A stretch of DNA of 64,000 nt from Streptomyces melanogenes (GTDB lineage Bacteria > Actinomycetota > Actinomycetes > Streptomycetales > Streptomycetaceae): NCBI RefSeq assembly GCF_014649795.1, contig NZ_BMTS01000014.1, forward strand, positions 62,001-126,000. Direction: 5' to 3'. The notes under the pieces are model-generated. The model was not told the origin of the DNA. It did not search any database and saw only the letters and a list, made by a program, of their open reading frames with translations. Of this stretch, positions 22,742 through 31,879 are shown piece by piece; positions within the stretch are counted from its first letter, which is position 1; each line of letters opens with the position of its first letter. A program made the translations under genes and the position numbers.

Positions 22742-23587
22742 ATGGTGGAGATCAAGACCCCCGAGCAGATCGCGAAGATGCGCGAGGCGGGACTGGTCGT
22801 CGCCGCCATCCACGCGGCGACCCGCGAGGCGGCGGTGCCCGGCGCCACGACGAAGGACCTGGACGAGGTCGCCCGCAAGGTGATCGCCGAACACGGCGCC
22901 AAGTCGAACTTCCTGGGGTACGGCGGCTTCCCCGCCACCATCTGCACCTCGGTCAACGAGGTCGTCGTCCACGGCATCCCGGACGAGAAGACCGTCCTGA
23001 AGGACGGCGACGTCATCTCCATCGACGCGGGCGCGATCATCGACGGCTGGCACGGCGACGCGGCCTTCACGGCCTTCGTGGGCTCCGGTCACGCTCCGGA
23101 GCTGATCGAGCTCTCCCGGGTCACCGAGGAGTCGATGTGGGCCGGTATCGCGGCGGTGAAGAAGGGCAACCGCCTGGTGGACGTCTCCCGGGCGATCGAG
23201 AGCTACATCCGCCGCCAGCCCCGCCCGCCGAAGGGCAAGTACGGGATCATCGAGGAGTACGGCGGCCACGGCATCGGCTCCGAGATGCACATGGACCCGC
23301 ACCTCCTGAACTACGTGGACAAGCGCCGCCTGCTCGGCCGCCACAACCCGAAGCTGGTCCCCGGCTTCTGCCTGGCCATCGAGCCGATGGTGTCCCTGGG
23401 CACGCCCCGCACCGAGGTGCTCGAGGATGACTGGACCGTGATCACCACGGACGGCACCTGGTCCTCGCACTGGGAGCACTCGGTCGCCCTGACCGAGGCG
23501 GGCCCGATCGTCCTGACCTCCCCGGACTGCGGCAAGGCGAAGCTGGCGGAGTACGGGGTCACGACGGCGCCCGACCCGCTGGGCTGA
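22742..23587 (+). CDS. map: Methionine aminopeptidase, type I
   Basis: 281 residues. The metal-binding residues are spread over the standard motifs: DAGAIIDGWHGDAAFTA (two Asp), GGHGIGSEMHMDPHLLN region (His), IEPMV (Glu) and the C-terminal WSSHWEHSVALTEAGP (Glu). It removes the N-terminal Met from new proteins. It starts after a 126-base gap containing a terminator and probably its own promoter; GAGAAAGG lies upstream of the ATG. Confidence 0.98.
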   Translation: MVEIKTPEQIAKMREAGLVVAAIHAATREAAVPGATTKDLDEVARKVIAEHGAKSNFLGYGGFPATICTSVNEVVVHGIPDEKTVLKDGDVISIDAGAIIDGWHGDAAFTAFVGSGHAPELIELSRVTEESMWAGIAAVKKGNRLVDVSRAIESYIRRQPRPPKGKYGIIEEYGGHGIGSEMHMDPHLLNYVDKRRLLGRHNPKLVPGFCLAIEPMVSLGTPRTEVLEDDWTVITTDGTWSSHWEHSVALTEAGPIVLTSPDCGKAKLAEYGVTTAPDPLG

Positions 23588-23676
23588 TCCGGCCCGTGTT
23601 GTGCCCCGTGTTGTCCGCTTAACGATCTACTGTTGAGGGCAAACTCCCCTGATTCGTCTTTTCGGGTGCCCTGACG

Positions 23677-23682
23677 TAGACT
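23677..23682 (+). promoter_or_regulatory. Candidate -10 box TAGACT upstream of infA
   Basis: TAGACT fits the streptomycete vegetative -10 consensus (TAGNNT) and is 80 bases upstream of the infA start, in a 175-base gap after map. No clear -35 was seen at 17-18 bases upstream. Candidate promoter of the infA-rpmJ-rpsM group. Confidence 0.4.
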
Positions 23683-23762
23683 GATGCGTCGGCTCTCGTG
23701 TACCCGTGTGTCCGCACACGATCGCGGGAGTCGATCAAGGTAGCCGATTCGAAAGGCGAAGC

Positions 23763-23984
23763 GTGGCCAAGAAGCAAGGTGCCATCGAAATCGAGGGCAC
23801 CGTGATCGAGTCCCTCCCGAACGCCATGTTCAAGGTGGAGCTCCAGAACGGTCACAAGGTCCTCGCGCACATCAGCGGCAAGATGCGGATGCACTACATC
23901 CGTATCCTCCCGGATGACCGGGTCGTGGTGGAGCTCTCTCCGTACGACCTGACGCGTGGCCGGATCGTCTACCGGTACAAGTAG
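23763..23984 (+). CDS. infA: Translation initiation factor IF-1
   Basis: 73 residues from the GTG at 23763 (GAAAGGCGAAGC upstream). The sequence after the start, [20 protein letters not shown], and the OB-fold end [12 protein letters not shown] are diagnostic. IF-1 occupies the ribosomal A site during initiation. It leads the infA-rpmJ-rpsM-rpsK-rpoA-rplQ group. rpmJ follows after 28 bases. Confidence 0.99.
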   Translation: MAKKQGAIEIEGTVIESLPNAMFKVELQNGHKVLAHISGKMRMHYIRILPDDRVVVELSPYDLTRGRIVYRYK

Positions 23985-24012
23985 ATCTCACGACCCGGAG
24001 AACCTGAATCCC

Positions 24013-24126
24013 ATGAAGGTCAAGCCGAGCGTCAAGAAGATCTGCGACAAGTGCAAGGTGATCCGCCGTCACGGCCGGGTCATGGTCATCTGCGACAACC
24101 TGCGCCACAAGCAGCGCCAGGGCTGA
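24013..24126 (+). CDS. rpmJ: 50S ribosomal protein L36, zinc-binding form
   Basis: 37 residues with an intact zinc ribbon (C11, C14, C27, H32). Streptomycetes can encode a zinc-free paralogue elsewhere for zinc-poor conditions. It stabilises the 23S rRNA near the 5S contact. The start has GGAGAACCTGAATCCC upstream. Confidence 0.98.
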   Translation: MKVKPSVKKICDKCKVIRRHGRVMVICDNLRHKQRQG

Positions 24127-24329
24127 CGCACGCCGACCGACCTGCATTTACGCAGTTCTTCGCGCGACGCACGTAAATACGTACATACGCAGAGCCCGTC
24201 GGGCCGTTTTCCACGGTTGACGACACCTCCGGCGGGGGCCGGGGACCCGGACGTACCACCTCTCAGCAGAGACGGTCGGCGGTCGGGAGTGGTTCTGCGG
24301 AAGACCCCCGAACACACAGGAGCCATTGA
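24127..24329 (+). promoter_or_regulatory. rpmJ-rpsM intergenic region with an A/T-rich inverted repeat
   Basis: 203 bases with no gene. An inverted repeat atttacg (24146-24152) / cgtaaat (24172-24178) stands out because it is A/T-rich. Just downstream gcccg-tcgggccgtttt looks like a short hairpin with a T run. The region could hold an attenuator and a promoter for rpsM. Confidence 0.35.
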
Positions 24330-24710
24330 ATGGCACGCGTTTCCGGTGTTGACATCCCGCGCGAAAAGCGCGTGGAGATCGCACTCACCTACGTCTTCGG
24401 TATCGGCCGCACCCGGTCCAAGGAGATCCTCTCCTCGACCGGTGTGAACCCGAACACCCGCGTTCGTGACCTGGCCGAAGAGGACCTGGTCAAGATCCGC
24501 GAGTACGTGGACGCCAACCTCCGCACCGAGGGTGACCTCCGCCGCGAGATCCAGGCCGACATCCGCCGCAAGGTCGAGATCGGCTGCTACCAGGGTCTGC
24601 GCCACCGTCGTGGCCTCCCGGTCCACGGTCAGCGCACCAGCACGAACGCTCGTACCCGCAAGGGCCCGCGTCGCGCGATCGCCGGCAAGAAGAAGCCGGG
24701 CAAGAAGTAG
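24330..24710 (+). CDS. rpsM: 30S ribosomal protein S13
   Basis: 126 residues starting [20 protein letters not shown], with the C-terminal signature [20 protein letters not shown] and a Lys/Gly-rich tail that contacts P-site tRNA. AGGAGCCATTGA precedes the ATG. rpsK follows after 66 bases. Confidence 0.99.
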   Translation: MARVSGVDIPREKRVEIALTYVFGIGRTRSKEILSSTGVNPNTRVRDLAEEDLVKIREYVDANLRTEGDLRREIQADIRRKVEIGCYQGLRHRRGLPVHGQRTSTNARTRKGPRRAIAGKKKPGKK

Positions 24711-24776
24711 TCCTCAGCGGACGCTTGACCACACGGTCTTCGCTGTAGGACCGACCACCTCCCGTAGGAGATATAG

Positions 24777-25181
24777 ATGCCCCCCAAGGGTCGTCAGGGC
24801 GCTGCCAAGAAGGTGCGCCGCAAGGAAAAGAAGAACGTCGCTCACGGGCACGCCCACATCAAGAGCACGTTCAACAACACGATCGTCTCGATCACGGACC
24901 CCTCGGGCAACGTGATCTCCTGGGCGTCCGCCGGCCACGTCGGCTTCAAGGGCTCCCGCAAGTCGACTCCGTTCGCCGCGCAGATGGCCGCCGAGTCGGC
25001 CGCCCGCCGCGCGCAGGAGCACGGCATGCGCAAGGTCGACGTCTTCGTCAAGGGTCCGGGCTCCGGCCGCGAGACCGCGATCCGCTCCCTCCAGGCCACC
25101 GGCCTCGAGGTCGGCTCGATCCAGGACGTCACCCCGACGCCGCACAACGGCTGCCGTCCGCCCAAGCGCCGCCGCGTCTGA
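24777..25181 (+). CDS. rpsK: 30S ribosomal protein S11
   Basis: 134 residues: basic N-terminal extension, the core [20 protein letters not shown], and the C-terminal signature [19 protein letters not shown]11 is in the platform of the 30S subunit, beside the mRNA exit. TAGGAGATATAG provides the binding site. Confidence 0.99.
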   Translation: MPPKGRQGAAKKVRRKEKKNVAHGHAHIKSTFNNTIVSITDPSGNVISWASAGHVGFKGSRKSTPFAAQMAAESAARRAQEHGMRKVDVFVKGPGSGRETAIRSLQATGLEVGSIQDVTPTPHNGCRPPKRRRV

Positions 25182-25206
25182 CGCACTGCGCTTGACCTGT
25201 GGTTTT

Positions 25207-25240
25207 CGGGCGGTACGGCTCCTCGGGGCCGTGCCGCCCG
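25207..25240 (+). terminator. Hairpin between rpsK and rpoA
   Basis: A 13-bp stem with one G-U pair (cgggcggtacggc 25207-25219, gccgtgccgcccg 25228-25240) and an eight-base loop, 26 bases after rpsK. It may partly terminate the rpsM-rpsK message or set the ratio between ribosomal proteins and the RNA polymerase alpha subunit. Confidence 0.6.
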
Positions 25241-25306
25241 TACCCTTGCTGTACGTAGTACCCCGAGGGCGTCAAATAGTGGGCGCCCACGACTGAAGGA
25301 ACACAC

Positions 25307-26329
25307 ATGCTTATCGCTCAGCGTCCTTCGCTGACCGAAGAGGTCGTCGACGAGTACCGCTCGCGGTTCGTGATCGAGCCGCTGGAGCCGGGCTTCGGCT
25401 ACACCCTCGGCAACTCCCTGCGCCGCACCCTCCTGTCCTCGATCCCGGGCGCCGCTGTCACCAGCATCCGGATCGACGGCGTTCTGCACGAGTTCACCAC
25501 CGTGCCGGGCGTCAAGGAGGACGTGACCGACCTCATCCTCAACATCAAGCAGCTGGTCGTCTCCTCGGAGCACGACGAGCCGGTCGTGATGTACCTGCGC
25601 AAGCAGGGCCCCGGTCTGGTCACCGCCGCCGACATCGCGCCCCCGGCCGGTGTCGAGGTGCACAACCCCGACCTGGTCCTCGCCACGCTCAACGGCAAGG
25701 GCAAGCTGGAGATGGAGCTGACCGTCGAGCGCGGTCGCGGCTACGTCTCCGCCGTGCAGAACAAGCAGGTGGGCCAGGAGATCGGCCGTATCCCGGTCGA
25801 CTCCATCTACAGCCCCGTGCTCAAGGTCACGTACAAGGTCGAGGCGACCCGTGTCGAGCAGCGCACCGACTTCGACAAGCTGATCGTCGACGTCGAGACC
25901 AAGCAGGCCATGCGCCCGCGCGACGCCATGGCGTCCGCCGGTAAGACCCTGGTCGAGCTGTTCGGTCTGGCGCGCGAGCTCAACATCGACGCCGAGGGCA
26001 TCGACATGGGCCCGTCCCCCACGGACGCCGCCCTGGCCGCCGACCTGGCGCTGCCGATCGAGGAGCTGGAGCTCACCGTTCGGTCGTACAACTGCCTCAA
26101 GCGCGAGGGCATCCACTCCGTGGGTGAGCTCGTCGCCCGCTCCGAGGCCGACCTGCTCGACATCCGCAACTTCGGTGCGAAGTCGATCGACGAGGTCAAG
26201 GCGAAGCTGGCCGGTATGGGCCTCGCGCTGAAGGACTCGCCTCCCGGCTTCGACCCGACCGCTGCCGCCGACGCCTTCGGCGCCGACGACGACGCGGACG
26301 CCGGTTTCGTCGAGACCGAGCAGTACTGA
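25307..26329 (+). CDS. rpoA: DNA-directed RNA polymerase subunit alpha
   Basis: 340 residues. The N-terminal assembly domain carries [20 protein letters not shown]; the C-terminal domain (about residues 245-310) has the helix-hairpin-helix surface [20 protein letters not shown] and [14 protein letters not shown], which contacts UP elements and activators. An acidic tail follows. GAAGGAACACAC lies upstream of the ATG. It is separated from rplQ by 172 bases holding a half-copy of an extragenic repeat. Confidence 0.99.
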   Translation: MLIAQRPSLTEEVVDEYRSRFVIEPLEPGFGYTLGNSLRRTLLSSIPGAAVTSIRIDGVLHEFTTVPGVKEDVTDLILNIKQLVVSSEHDEPVVMYLRKQGPGLVTAADIAPPAGVEVHNPDLVLATLNGKGKLEMELTVERGRGYVSAVQNKQVGQEIGRIPVDSIYSPVLKVTYKVEATRVEQRTDFDKLIVDVETKQAMRPRDAMASAGKTLVELFGLARELNIDAEGIDMGPSPTDAALAADLALPIEELELTVRSYNCLKREGIHSVGELVARSEADLLDIRNFGAKSIDEVKAKLAGMGLALKDSPPGFDPTAAADAFGADDDADAGFVETEQY

Positions 26330-26363
26330 TCGCTCCGCGGGGAGGCTGTACTGCGTCTGCGGA

Positions 26364-26422
26364 CCGGCTGTGGCTGGTCGCGCAGTTCCCCGCGCCCCTT
26401 CCAAGCCCCTTCGGGGGCTTGG
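26364..26422 (+). repeat. Half-copy of the dispersed extragenic repeat, with a TTCG hairpin, between rpoA and rplQ
   Basis: It contains the left arm of the long repeat found at 36.7, 38.4 and 58.1 kb (ctggtcgcgcagttccccgc and the next six bases, from 26373) but no facing right arm. In its place a 9-bp stem ccaagcccc-ttcg-ggggcttgg (26401-26422) closes the unit with a stable TTCG-type loop. It splits rpoA from rplQ and may act as an attenuator or a processing site. Confidence 0.75.
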
Positions 26423-26501
26423 ATCTCCGACTGGCGACCGCCTGCTCGGATACTGACCCCGGTACCTGATACGGCCGGGGCAGACCCCAAGGAGAAACAC
26501 C

Positions 26502-26990
26502 ATGCCGCGTCCCGCGAAGGGTGCCCGCCTCGGCGGTTCCGCCGCGCACGAGAAGCTGCTCCTCGCCAACCTGGCGAAGTCGCTCTTCGAGCACGGCCGC
26601 ATCACGACGACCGAGGCCAAGGCCCGCCGCCTGCGTCCGGTCGCCGAGCGCCTGATCACCAAGGCGAAGAAGGGCGACATCCACAACCGTCGCCTGGTGC
26701 TGCAGACGATCACCGACAAGGGCATCGTCCACACCCTCTTCACCGAGATCGCGCCGCGCTACTCGGAGCGTCCGGGTGGTTACACCCGTATCACCAAGAT
26801 CGGCAACCGCCGTGGTGACAACGCGCCGATGGCCGTGATCGAGCTGGTCGAGGGCGAGATCGCCAAGAAGGCGACCGTCGCCGAGGCCGAGGCCGCCGCG
26901 AAGCGCGCCGTCAAGGAGGCCGACGAGGCCAAGGCCGTCGAGGCCGAGGTCGAGGACGCCGCTCCGGCGGAGGAGTCGAAGGACGCGTAA
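26502..26990 (+). CDS. rplQ: 50S ribosomal protein L17
   Basis: 162 residues. It begins [20 protein letters not shown], has the L17 signature [20 protein letters not shown], and a C-terminal extension of about 45 residues rich in Ala, Glu and Lys, as usual in actinobacteria. AAGGAGAAACACC precedes the ATG. A long imperfect hairpin follows. Confidence 0.99.
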   Translation: MPRPAKGARLGGSAAHEKLLLANLAKSLFEHGRITTTEAKARRLRPVAERLITKAKKGDIHNRRLVLQTITDKGIVHTLFTEIAPRYSERPGGYTRITKIGNRRGDNAPMAVIELVEGEIAKKATVAEAEAAAKRAVKEADEAKAVEAEVEDAAPAEESKDA

Positions 26991-27004
26991 GCGTTCCGCA
27001 GACC

Positions 27005-27048
27005 GACGGACGGGTCCGTTCCCTTCGGGGGACGGGCCCGTTCCGTTT
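27005..27048 (+). terminator. Imperfect hairpin with T tail after rplQ
   Basis: An imperfect but long stem spans acggacgggtccgttccc and ggggacgggcccgttccgt around a TTCG loop and ends in TTTTC. It looks like the terminator of the alpha group, although truA starts only 28 bases further and may be reached by read-through. Confidence 0.65.
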
Positions 27049-27075
27049 TCCCGCCGCTCTGAGAGGATCTGTTAC

Positions 27076-27951
27076 GTGAGTGATGAGGTGGAGCCCGGCC
27101 GGGTCCGGGTGCGTCTTGACCTGTCGTACGACGGCAAGGACTTCTCCGGCTGGGCCAAGCAGCCCAGTGGCCGCCGGACGGTCCAGGGCGAGATCGAGGG
27201 CGCGCTGCGCACGGTGACGCGGTCGGCCGAGACCTACGACCTGACGGTCGCCGGGCGTACCGACGCGGGCGTGCACGCGCGCGGGCAGGTGGCCCATGTC
27301 GACCTGCCCCAGGACGTGTGGGACGAGCACCGCGAGAAGCTGCTGCGGCGGCTCGCCGGGCGGCTGCCGCACGACGTCCGCATCTGGCGGGTCGCGGAGG
27401 CCCCCAGTGGCTTCAACGCGCGCTTCGCCGCGATCTGGCGCCGGTACGCGTACCGGGTGACCGACAACCCCGGCGGTGTCGACCCGCTGCTGCGCGGCCA
27501 TGTGCTGTGGCACGACTGGGAGTTGGACGTCGAGGCGATGAACGCGGCCTCGGCCGCGCTGCTCGGCGAGCACGACTTCGCGGCGTACTGCAAGAAGCGC
27601 GAGGGCGCCACCACCATCCGTACGCTCCAGGAGCTGTCCTGGGTGCGCGGCGAGGACGGCATCGTGACCGCGACCGTGCGGGCGGACGCGTTCTGCCACA
27701 ACATGGTCCGCTCGCTGGTCGGCGCGCTGCTGTACGTCGGTGACGGGCACCGGGGCGTGGAGTGGCCGGGCAAGGTGCTGGCGGCGGCGGTCCGGGACTC
27801 GTCGGTGCACGTGGTCAAGCCGCACGGGCTGACCCTGGAGGAAGTCGGCTACCCGGCCGACGAGTTGCTGGCGGCGCGGAGTCGTGAGGCGCGGAACATG
27901 AGGACGTTGCCGGGTGCCGCGGGGGCGGATGCCGGGGCTGGTTGCTGCTGA
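27076..27951 (+). CDS. truA: tRNA pseudouridine(38-40) synthase TruA
   Basis: 291 residues, GTG start with GAGAGGA upstream. The catalytic aspartate is D63 in [13 protein letters not shown]; other TruA blocks are [14 protein letters not shown] at the N-terminus and [15 protein letters not shown] near residue 215. It makes pseudouridine in the tRNA anticodon stem-loop. A terminator hairpin lies between the end of truA and the convergent gene. Confidence 0.97.
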   Translation: MSDEVEPGRVRVRLDLSYDGKDFSGWAKQPSGRRTVQGEIEGALRTVTRSAETYDLTVAGRTDAGVHARGQVAHVDLPQDVWDEHREKLLRRLAGRLPHDVRIWRVAEAPSGFNARFAAIWRRYAYRVTDNPGGVDPLLRGHVLWHDWELDVEAMNAASAALLGEHDFAAYCKKREGATTIRTLQELSWVRGEDGIVTATVRADAFCHNMVRSLVGALLYVGDGHRGVEWPGKVLAAAVRDSSVHVVKPHGLTLEEVGYPADELLAARSREARNMRTLPGAAGADAGAGCC

Positions 27952-27955
27952 GCCC

Positions 27956-27975
27956 CGCGCCCCTTACGGGGCGCG
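27956..27975. terminator. Bidirectional hairpin after truA
   Basis: An 8-bp perfect stem cgcgcccc-ttac-ggggcgcg between convergent genes. It includes the stop codon of the minus-strand gene. Confidence 0.6.
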
Positions 27976-28818
27976 CGTCGCCGCCGCCTGCGCCTGGGCC
28001 TCGCCCCTGGCGACGATCTGACGGAACGTGAATTCGGCCAGGTCGTCGCCCGCGGCGAACGCGTTCTTGTCGCCCTTGGTGACGCTCTTGCCGTTGGTGT
28101 AGCCGCTGATGCTGAAGTACGCGTACCGGCCGTGCGAGTTGGCGAGGTTGCGGCAGACCGCGTGGCCGCCGTCGCAGAAGCCGGGGACGCCTTCGCCCGC
28201 GAGCGGGGAGAGGCCGATGCCCGCCTGCTGCTTGGCGCGCTGCGCCTTCGCCTCGGTCTCGAAGGTGGCCACGCCTATGGTCACGGCGACGCCGTCGCGT
28301 ACATAGGTGGCCCGGATGACCTGGTCGCAGCCGTTGGACGTCAGGGTGGAGCCGAGCGAGCCGCGGGTCGCGGCGGCGCAGTCGGTGGTGCGGGCGGTGG
28401 GGCCCTTGGTGTAGGTGCGGTCGCCCATCCTCAGCGTCTTGCCGGGGAAGAGCGTGTCGGCGCTCAGCGGCGCCTTGTCCTTCTTGGCGCTGGATATGAA
28501 GTCGTGCGGGTTGGCGGGCGGCGGCGGCGCCACCGACGAGAACGACGGCTGCGGCTCGGCGGTGCCGCTGGGCAGGGTCTGCGCGGACGGCAGCTCGCTC
28601 GCGGACTTCCCGGCGGCGCCGTTCTTGGAGTCACCGGTGCTCACGATGGCGGTGGCGACGATGGCCACCACCGCGGCCGTGGCCAGCGCCCCGCCGCCGA
28701 TCAGCAGCCAGCGCTTCTTGCGGCTGCGCGCCGCCGCCTCGTCGGCGAGCGCCGCCCAGTCGGGTGTGCCGCCGCTGTCCCCCGGGCCCCATGCGGGTCC
28801 CCCTTGCCCAAAGCTCAT
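27964..28818 (-). CDS. Membrane-anchored protein with an extracytoplasmic domain, unknown function
   Basis: 284 residues from the ATG at 28818, chosen because TAAGAT lies seven bases upstream, which fits a leaderless start; an ATG at 28827 is also in frame. Residues about 1-35 are cytoplasmic and hydrophilic, then a single hydrophobic helix (WLLIGGGALATAAVVAIVAT), a Ser/Pro-rich linker, and a C-terminal domain with four cysteines (TTDCAAA, NGCDQVI, FCDGGHAVCRN) that may form two disulfides. I do not recognise the domain. It is divergent from the ABC-F gene and convergent with truA. Confidence 0.8.
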   Translation of the reverse strand: MSFGQGGPAWGPGDSGGTPDWAALADEAAARSRKKRWLLIGGGALATAAVVAIVATAIVSTGDSKNGAAGKSASELPSAQTLPSGTAEPQPSFSSVAPPPPANPHDFISSAKKDKAPLSADTLFPGKTLRMGDRTYTKGPTARTTDCAAATRGSLGSTLTSNGCDQVIRATYVRDGVAVTIGVATFETEAKAQRAKQQAGIGLSPLAGEGVPGFCDGGHAVCRNLANSHGRYAYFSISGYTNGKSVTKGDKNAFAAGDDLAEFTFRQIVARGEAQAQAAATRAP

Positions 28819-28874
28819 GGCGCGCATCTTAATTCGGTTGTGGTCATGTGCACGGGGTGGGCGACAATCCGCGT

Positions 28875-30497
28875 ATGGGACATGTAGAGGCCGCACACCT
28901 GGAGTACTACCTGCCGGACGGGCGGGTCCTGCTCGGCGACGCGTCGTTCCGGGTGGGGGAGGGTGCGGTGGTGGCCCTGGTCGGGGCCAACGGCGCCGGC
29001 AAGACGACCCTCCTGCGGATGATCTCCGGCGAGCTCCAGCCGCACGGCGGGACCGTCACCGTGGGCGGCGGGCTCGGTGTGATGCCGCAGTTCGTGGGCT
29101 CGGTGCGGGACGAGCGTACGGTCCGTGACCTGCTGGTCTCCGTGTCCCAGCCGAGGATCCGCGACGCCGCGGCCGAGGTGGACCGGGCCGAGCACCTGAT
29201 CATGACGGTCGACGACGAGGCCGCGCAGATGGCGTACGCGCAGGCGCTGAGCGACTGGGCGGAGGCGCGGGGGTACGAGGCCGAGACGGTCTGGGACATG
29301 TGCACGATGGCCGCGCTGGGCGTGCCGTACGAGAAGGCGCAGTTCCGCCAGGTGCGCACGCTCTCCGGCGGCGAGCAGAAGCGGCTGGTCCTGGAGGCGC
29401 TGCTGCGCGGCCCGGAGGAGACGCTGCTCCTGGACGAGCCGGACAACTATCTGGACGTGCCGGGCAAGCGCTGGCTGGAGGAGAAGCTGAAGGAGACCCG
29501 CAAGACGGTCCTCTTCGTCTCCCACGACCGCGAGCTGCTCTCCCGGGCCGCCGACAAGATCGTGAGCCTGGAGCCGAGCCCGGCGGGCACGGACGTATGG
29601 GTGCACGGCGGCGGCTTCGCCACGTACCACGACGCCCGCAAGGAGCGGTTCGCCCGCTTCGAGGAGCTCAAGCGGCGCTGGGACGAGGAGCACGCGCGGC
29701 TGAAGGCGCTGGTGCTGCGGCTGCGCAACCAGGCGGCGATCAGCCCCGACATGGCGTCGCGGTACCGGGCGATGCAGACCCGCTTCAAGAAGTTCGAGGA
29801 GGCCGGGCCGCCGCCGGAGCCGCCGCGCGAGCAGGAGATCTCGATGCGGCTGCGCGGCGGACGTACCGGCGTGCGTGCCGTGACCTGCGAGAACCTTGAG
29901 CTCACGGGGCTCATGAAGCCGTTCTCGCTGGAGATCTTCTACGGGGAGCGGGTGGCGGTCCTCGGGTCGAACGGCTCCGGGAAGTCGCACTTCCTGCGGC
30001 TGCTGGCGGGGGATCCGTCGGTGGCGTCCACGGGGACGTGGAAGCTGGGGGCGCGGGTGGTCCCCGGCCACTTCGCGCAGACGCACGCGCACCCTGAGCT
30101 GCTCGGCCGCACGCTCGTCGACATCCTGTGGACGGAGCACGCGAAGGACCGGGGCGGGGCGATGTCGGTGCTGCGGCGGTACGAGCTGGAGCGCCAGGGG
30201 GACCAGGCCTTCGAGAAGCTCTCCGGCGGGCAGCAGGCCCGCTTCCAGATCCTGCTGCTGGAGCTCGCCGGTACCACGGCGCTGCTCCTGGACGAGCCGA
30301 CGGACAACCTGGACCTGGAGTCGGCGGAGGCGCTTCAGGAGGGGCTGGAGGCTTACGAGGGCACGGTGCTGGCCGTGACCCACGACCGGTGGTTCGCTCG
30401 TTCGTTCGACCGGTATCTGGTGTTCGGGTCGGATGGGGTGGTTCGGGAGACGGCGGAGCCGGTCTGGGACGAGCGGCGGGTCGCTCGGGCGCGGTAG
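28875..30497 (+). CDS. ABC-F family ATP-binding protein
   Basis: 540 residues with two ABC domains and no membrane segments. Domain 1: Walker A GANGAGKTT, signature LSGGEQKR, Walker B LLLDEPDNYLD. Domain 2: Walker A GSNGSGKSH, signature LSGGQQAR, Walker B LLLDEPTDNLD. The charged helical linker between them (residues about 255-320) is the ribosome-contacting arm of ABC-F proteins, which act on translating ribosomes and sometimes give antibiotic resistance. The start at 28875 is six bases after GACAAT, so the message is probably leaderless. An antibiotic-resistance role is not shown by the sequence. Confidence 0.93.
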   Translation: MGHVEAAHLEYYLPDGRVLLGDASFRVGEGAVVALVGANGAGKTTLLRMISGELQPHGGTVTVGGGLGVMPQFVGSVRDERTVRDLLVSVSQPRIRDAAAEVDRAEHLIMTVDDEAAQMAYAQALSDWAEARGYEAETVWDMCTMAALGVPYEKAQFRQVRTLSGGEQKRLVLEALLRGPEETLLLDEPDNYLDVPGKRWLEEKLKETRKTVLFVSHDRELLSRAADKIVSLEPSPAGTDVWVHGGGFATYHDARKERFARFEELKRRWDEEHARLKALVLRLRNQAAISPDMASRYRAMQTRFKKFEEAGPPPEPPREQEISMRLRGGRTGVRAVTCENLELTGLMKPFSLEIFYGERVAVLGSNGSGKSHFLRLLAGDPSVASTGTWKLGARVVPGHFAQTHAHPELLGRTLVDILWTEHAKDRGGAMSVLRRYELERQGDQAFEKLSGGQQARFQILLLELAGTTALLLDEPTDNLDLESAEALQEGLEAYEGTVLAVTHDRWFARSFDRYLVFGSDGVVRETAEPVWDERRVARAR

Positions 30498-30530
30498 GAG
30501 GCCCCACCCCGCCCCTGCTGGGGCACCGTT

Positions 30531-30559
30531 TTGACCCGCGCGGGGGCCGCAGGTATTCT
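30531..30559 (+). promoter_or_regulatory. Promoter of rplM-rpsI
   Basis: TTGACC (30531-30536) and TATTCT (30554-30559) are separated by exactly 17 bases, an almost consensus vegetative promoter. It drives rplM about 185 bases downstream, leaving a long 5' leader. A small hairpin gcccc-tgct-ggggc (30511-30524) just before it may end the ABC-F transcript. Confidence 0.75.
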
Positions 30560-30743
30560 TCTGGTTTGTTATGCGTACTGGCTTGGTCGTTCTCACGCGA
30601 GGGGCCATTACGTAAGTTCTCTGGAGCAGTTACCAGTGGCTCGCATACGGGCAGTGTCCCCGGCGATTGTGAGCCCCAGCTGCATGATCGCTTCAGGGTG
30701 CAATGTGTCTGGACCCCATCCACAAGAAGCGAAGGCTACGACC

Positions 30744-31187
30744 GTGCGTACGTACAGCCCCAAGCCCGGCGACATCACTCGCCAGTGGCACGTCATTGAC
30801 GCGCAGGACGTCGTCCTGGGCCGTCTGGCGACGACCGCTGCCAACCTCCTCCGGGGCAAGCACAAGCCTGTGTATGCGCCCCACATGGACATGGGTGACT
30901 TCGTCATCATCATCAACGCCGACAAGGTCCACCTGTCCGGCAACAAGCGCGAGCAGAAGCTTGCCTACCGCCACTCCGGCTACCCGGGCGGTCTGCGCTC
31001 CGTGCGCTACGACGACCTGCTGGCGAACAACCCGGAGAAGGCCGTCGAGAAGGCCATCCGGGGCATGATCCCCAAGAACTCCCTGGGCCGTCAGATGCTC
31101 TCGAAGCTGAAGGTCTACTCGGGCGACCAGCACCCCCACGCTGCCCAGCAGCCGGTGCCGTTCGAGATCACCCAGGTCGCGCAGTAG
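30744..31187 (+). CDS. rplM: 50S ribosomal protein L13
   Basis: 147 residues from the GTG at 30744 (AGAAGCGAAGG upstream). The longer open frame to 30531 covers the promoter and leader and is rejected. Typical L13 sequence: [20 protein letters not shown] near the N-terminus and [19 protein letters not shown] near the C-terminus. Co-transcribed with rpsI. Confidence 0.98.
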   Translation: MRTYSPKPGDITRQWHVIDAQDVVLGRLATTAANLLRGKHKPVYAPHMDMGDFVIIINADKVHLSGNKREQKLAYRHSGYPGGLRSVRYDDLLANNPEKAVEKAIRGMIPKNSLGRQMLSKLKVYSGDQHPHAAQQPVPFEITQVAQ

Positions 31188-31229
31188 TTCCGGCCACCCC
31201 CTAAGACGAAAAAGAATCTGAGGAGCATC

Positions 31230-31748
31230 GTGGCCGAGACCACTGTCGAGACCCCCGTCGAGGGCGACGAGACCTACGACGCCGTGACCACCTTCGAGTC
31301 GGAGGTGCCCGTCGAGGGCGAGTACACCACCGAGTCGCTGGCGTCCCGCTTCGGCGACCCGCAGCCGGCCGCCGGCCTGGGCCGTCGCAAGAACGCCATC
31401 GCCCGCGTCCGGATCGTTCCGGGCACCGGCAAGTGGAAGATCAACGGGCGTACGCTCGAGGACTACTTCCCGAACAAGGTCCACCAGCAGGAAGTCAACG
31501 AGCCCTTCAAGGTGCTCGAGCTCGACAACCGCTACGACGTCATCGCCCGCATCTCGGGTGGCGGCGTGTCCGGCCAGGCCGGCGCCCTGCGCCTCGGCGT
31601 GGCCCGTGCGCTGAACGAGGCGGACGTCGAGAACAACCGCCCGGCGCTGAAGAAGGCCGGCTTCCTCTCCCGCGACGACCGTGCGGTCGAGCGCAAGAAG
31701 GCCGGTCTCAAGAAGGCCCGCAAGGCCCCGCAGTACAGCAAGCGCTAA
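31230..31748 (+). CDS. rpsI: 30S ribosomal protein S9
   Basis: 172 residues, GTG start with TGAGGAGCATC upstream. The first 45 residues are an acidic extension; the S9 core begins at [19 protein letters not shown] and ends in the conserved [12 protein letters not shown] tail that touches P-site tRNA. A 15-bp terminator follows. Confidence 0.98.
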   Translation: MAETTVETPVEGDETYDAVTTFESEVPVEGEYTTESLASRFGDPQPAAGLGRRKNAIARVRIVPGTGKWKINGRTLEDYFPNKVHQQEVNEPFKVLELDNRYDVIARISGGGVSGQAGALRLGVARALNEADVENNRPALKKAGFLSRDDRAVERKKAGLKKARKAPQYSKR

Positions 31749-31777
31749 ATCGCGCCTGCCGCCTGTACGGCTCTCGT

Positions 31778-31812
31778 CCGCCCCGGCAGCACTCTTCGTG
31801 CTGCCGGGGCGG
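31778..31812 (+). terminator. Intrinsic terminator after rpsI
   Basis: A perfect 15-bp stem (ccgccccggcagcac with gtgctgccggggcgg) and a five-base loop, followed by cgttgttttt. This is the most canonical rho-independent terminator in the window. Confidence 0.9.
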
Positions 31813-31879
31813 CGTTGTTTTTGACACCAGTGGCGGGCGCCCGGGTGCGGCGCCTGGTGGATCTCAATGGAGGACAGCA

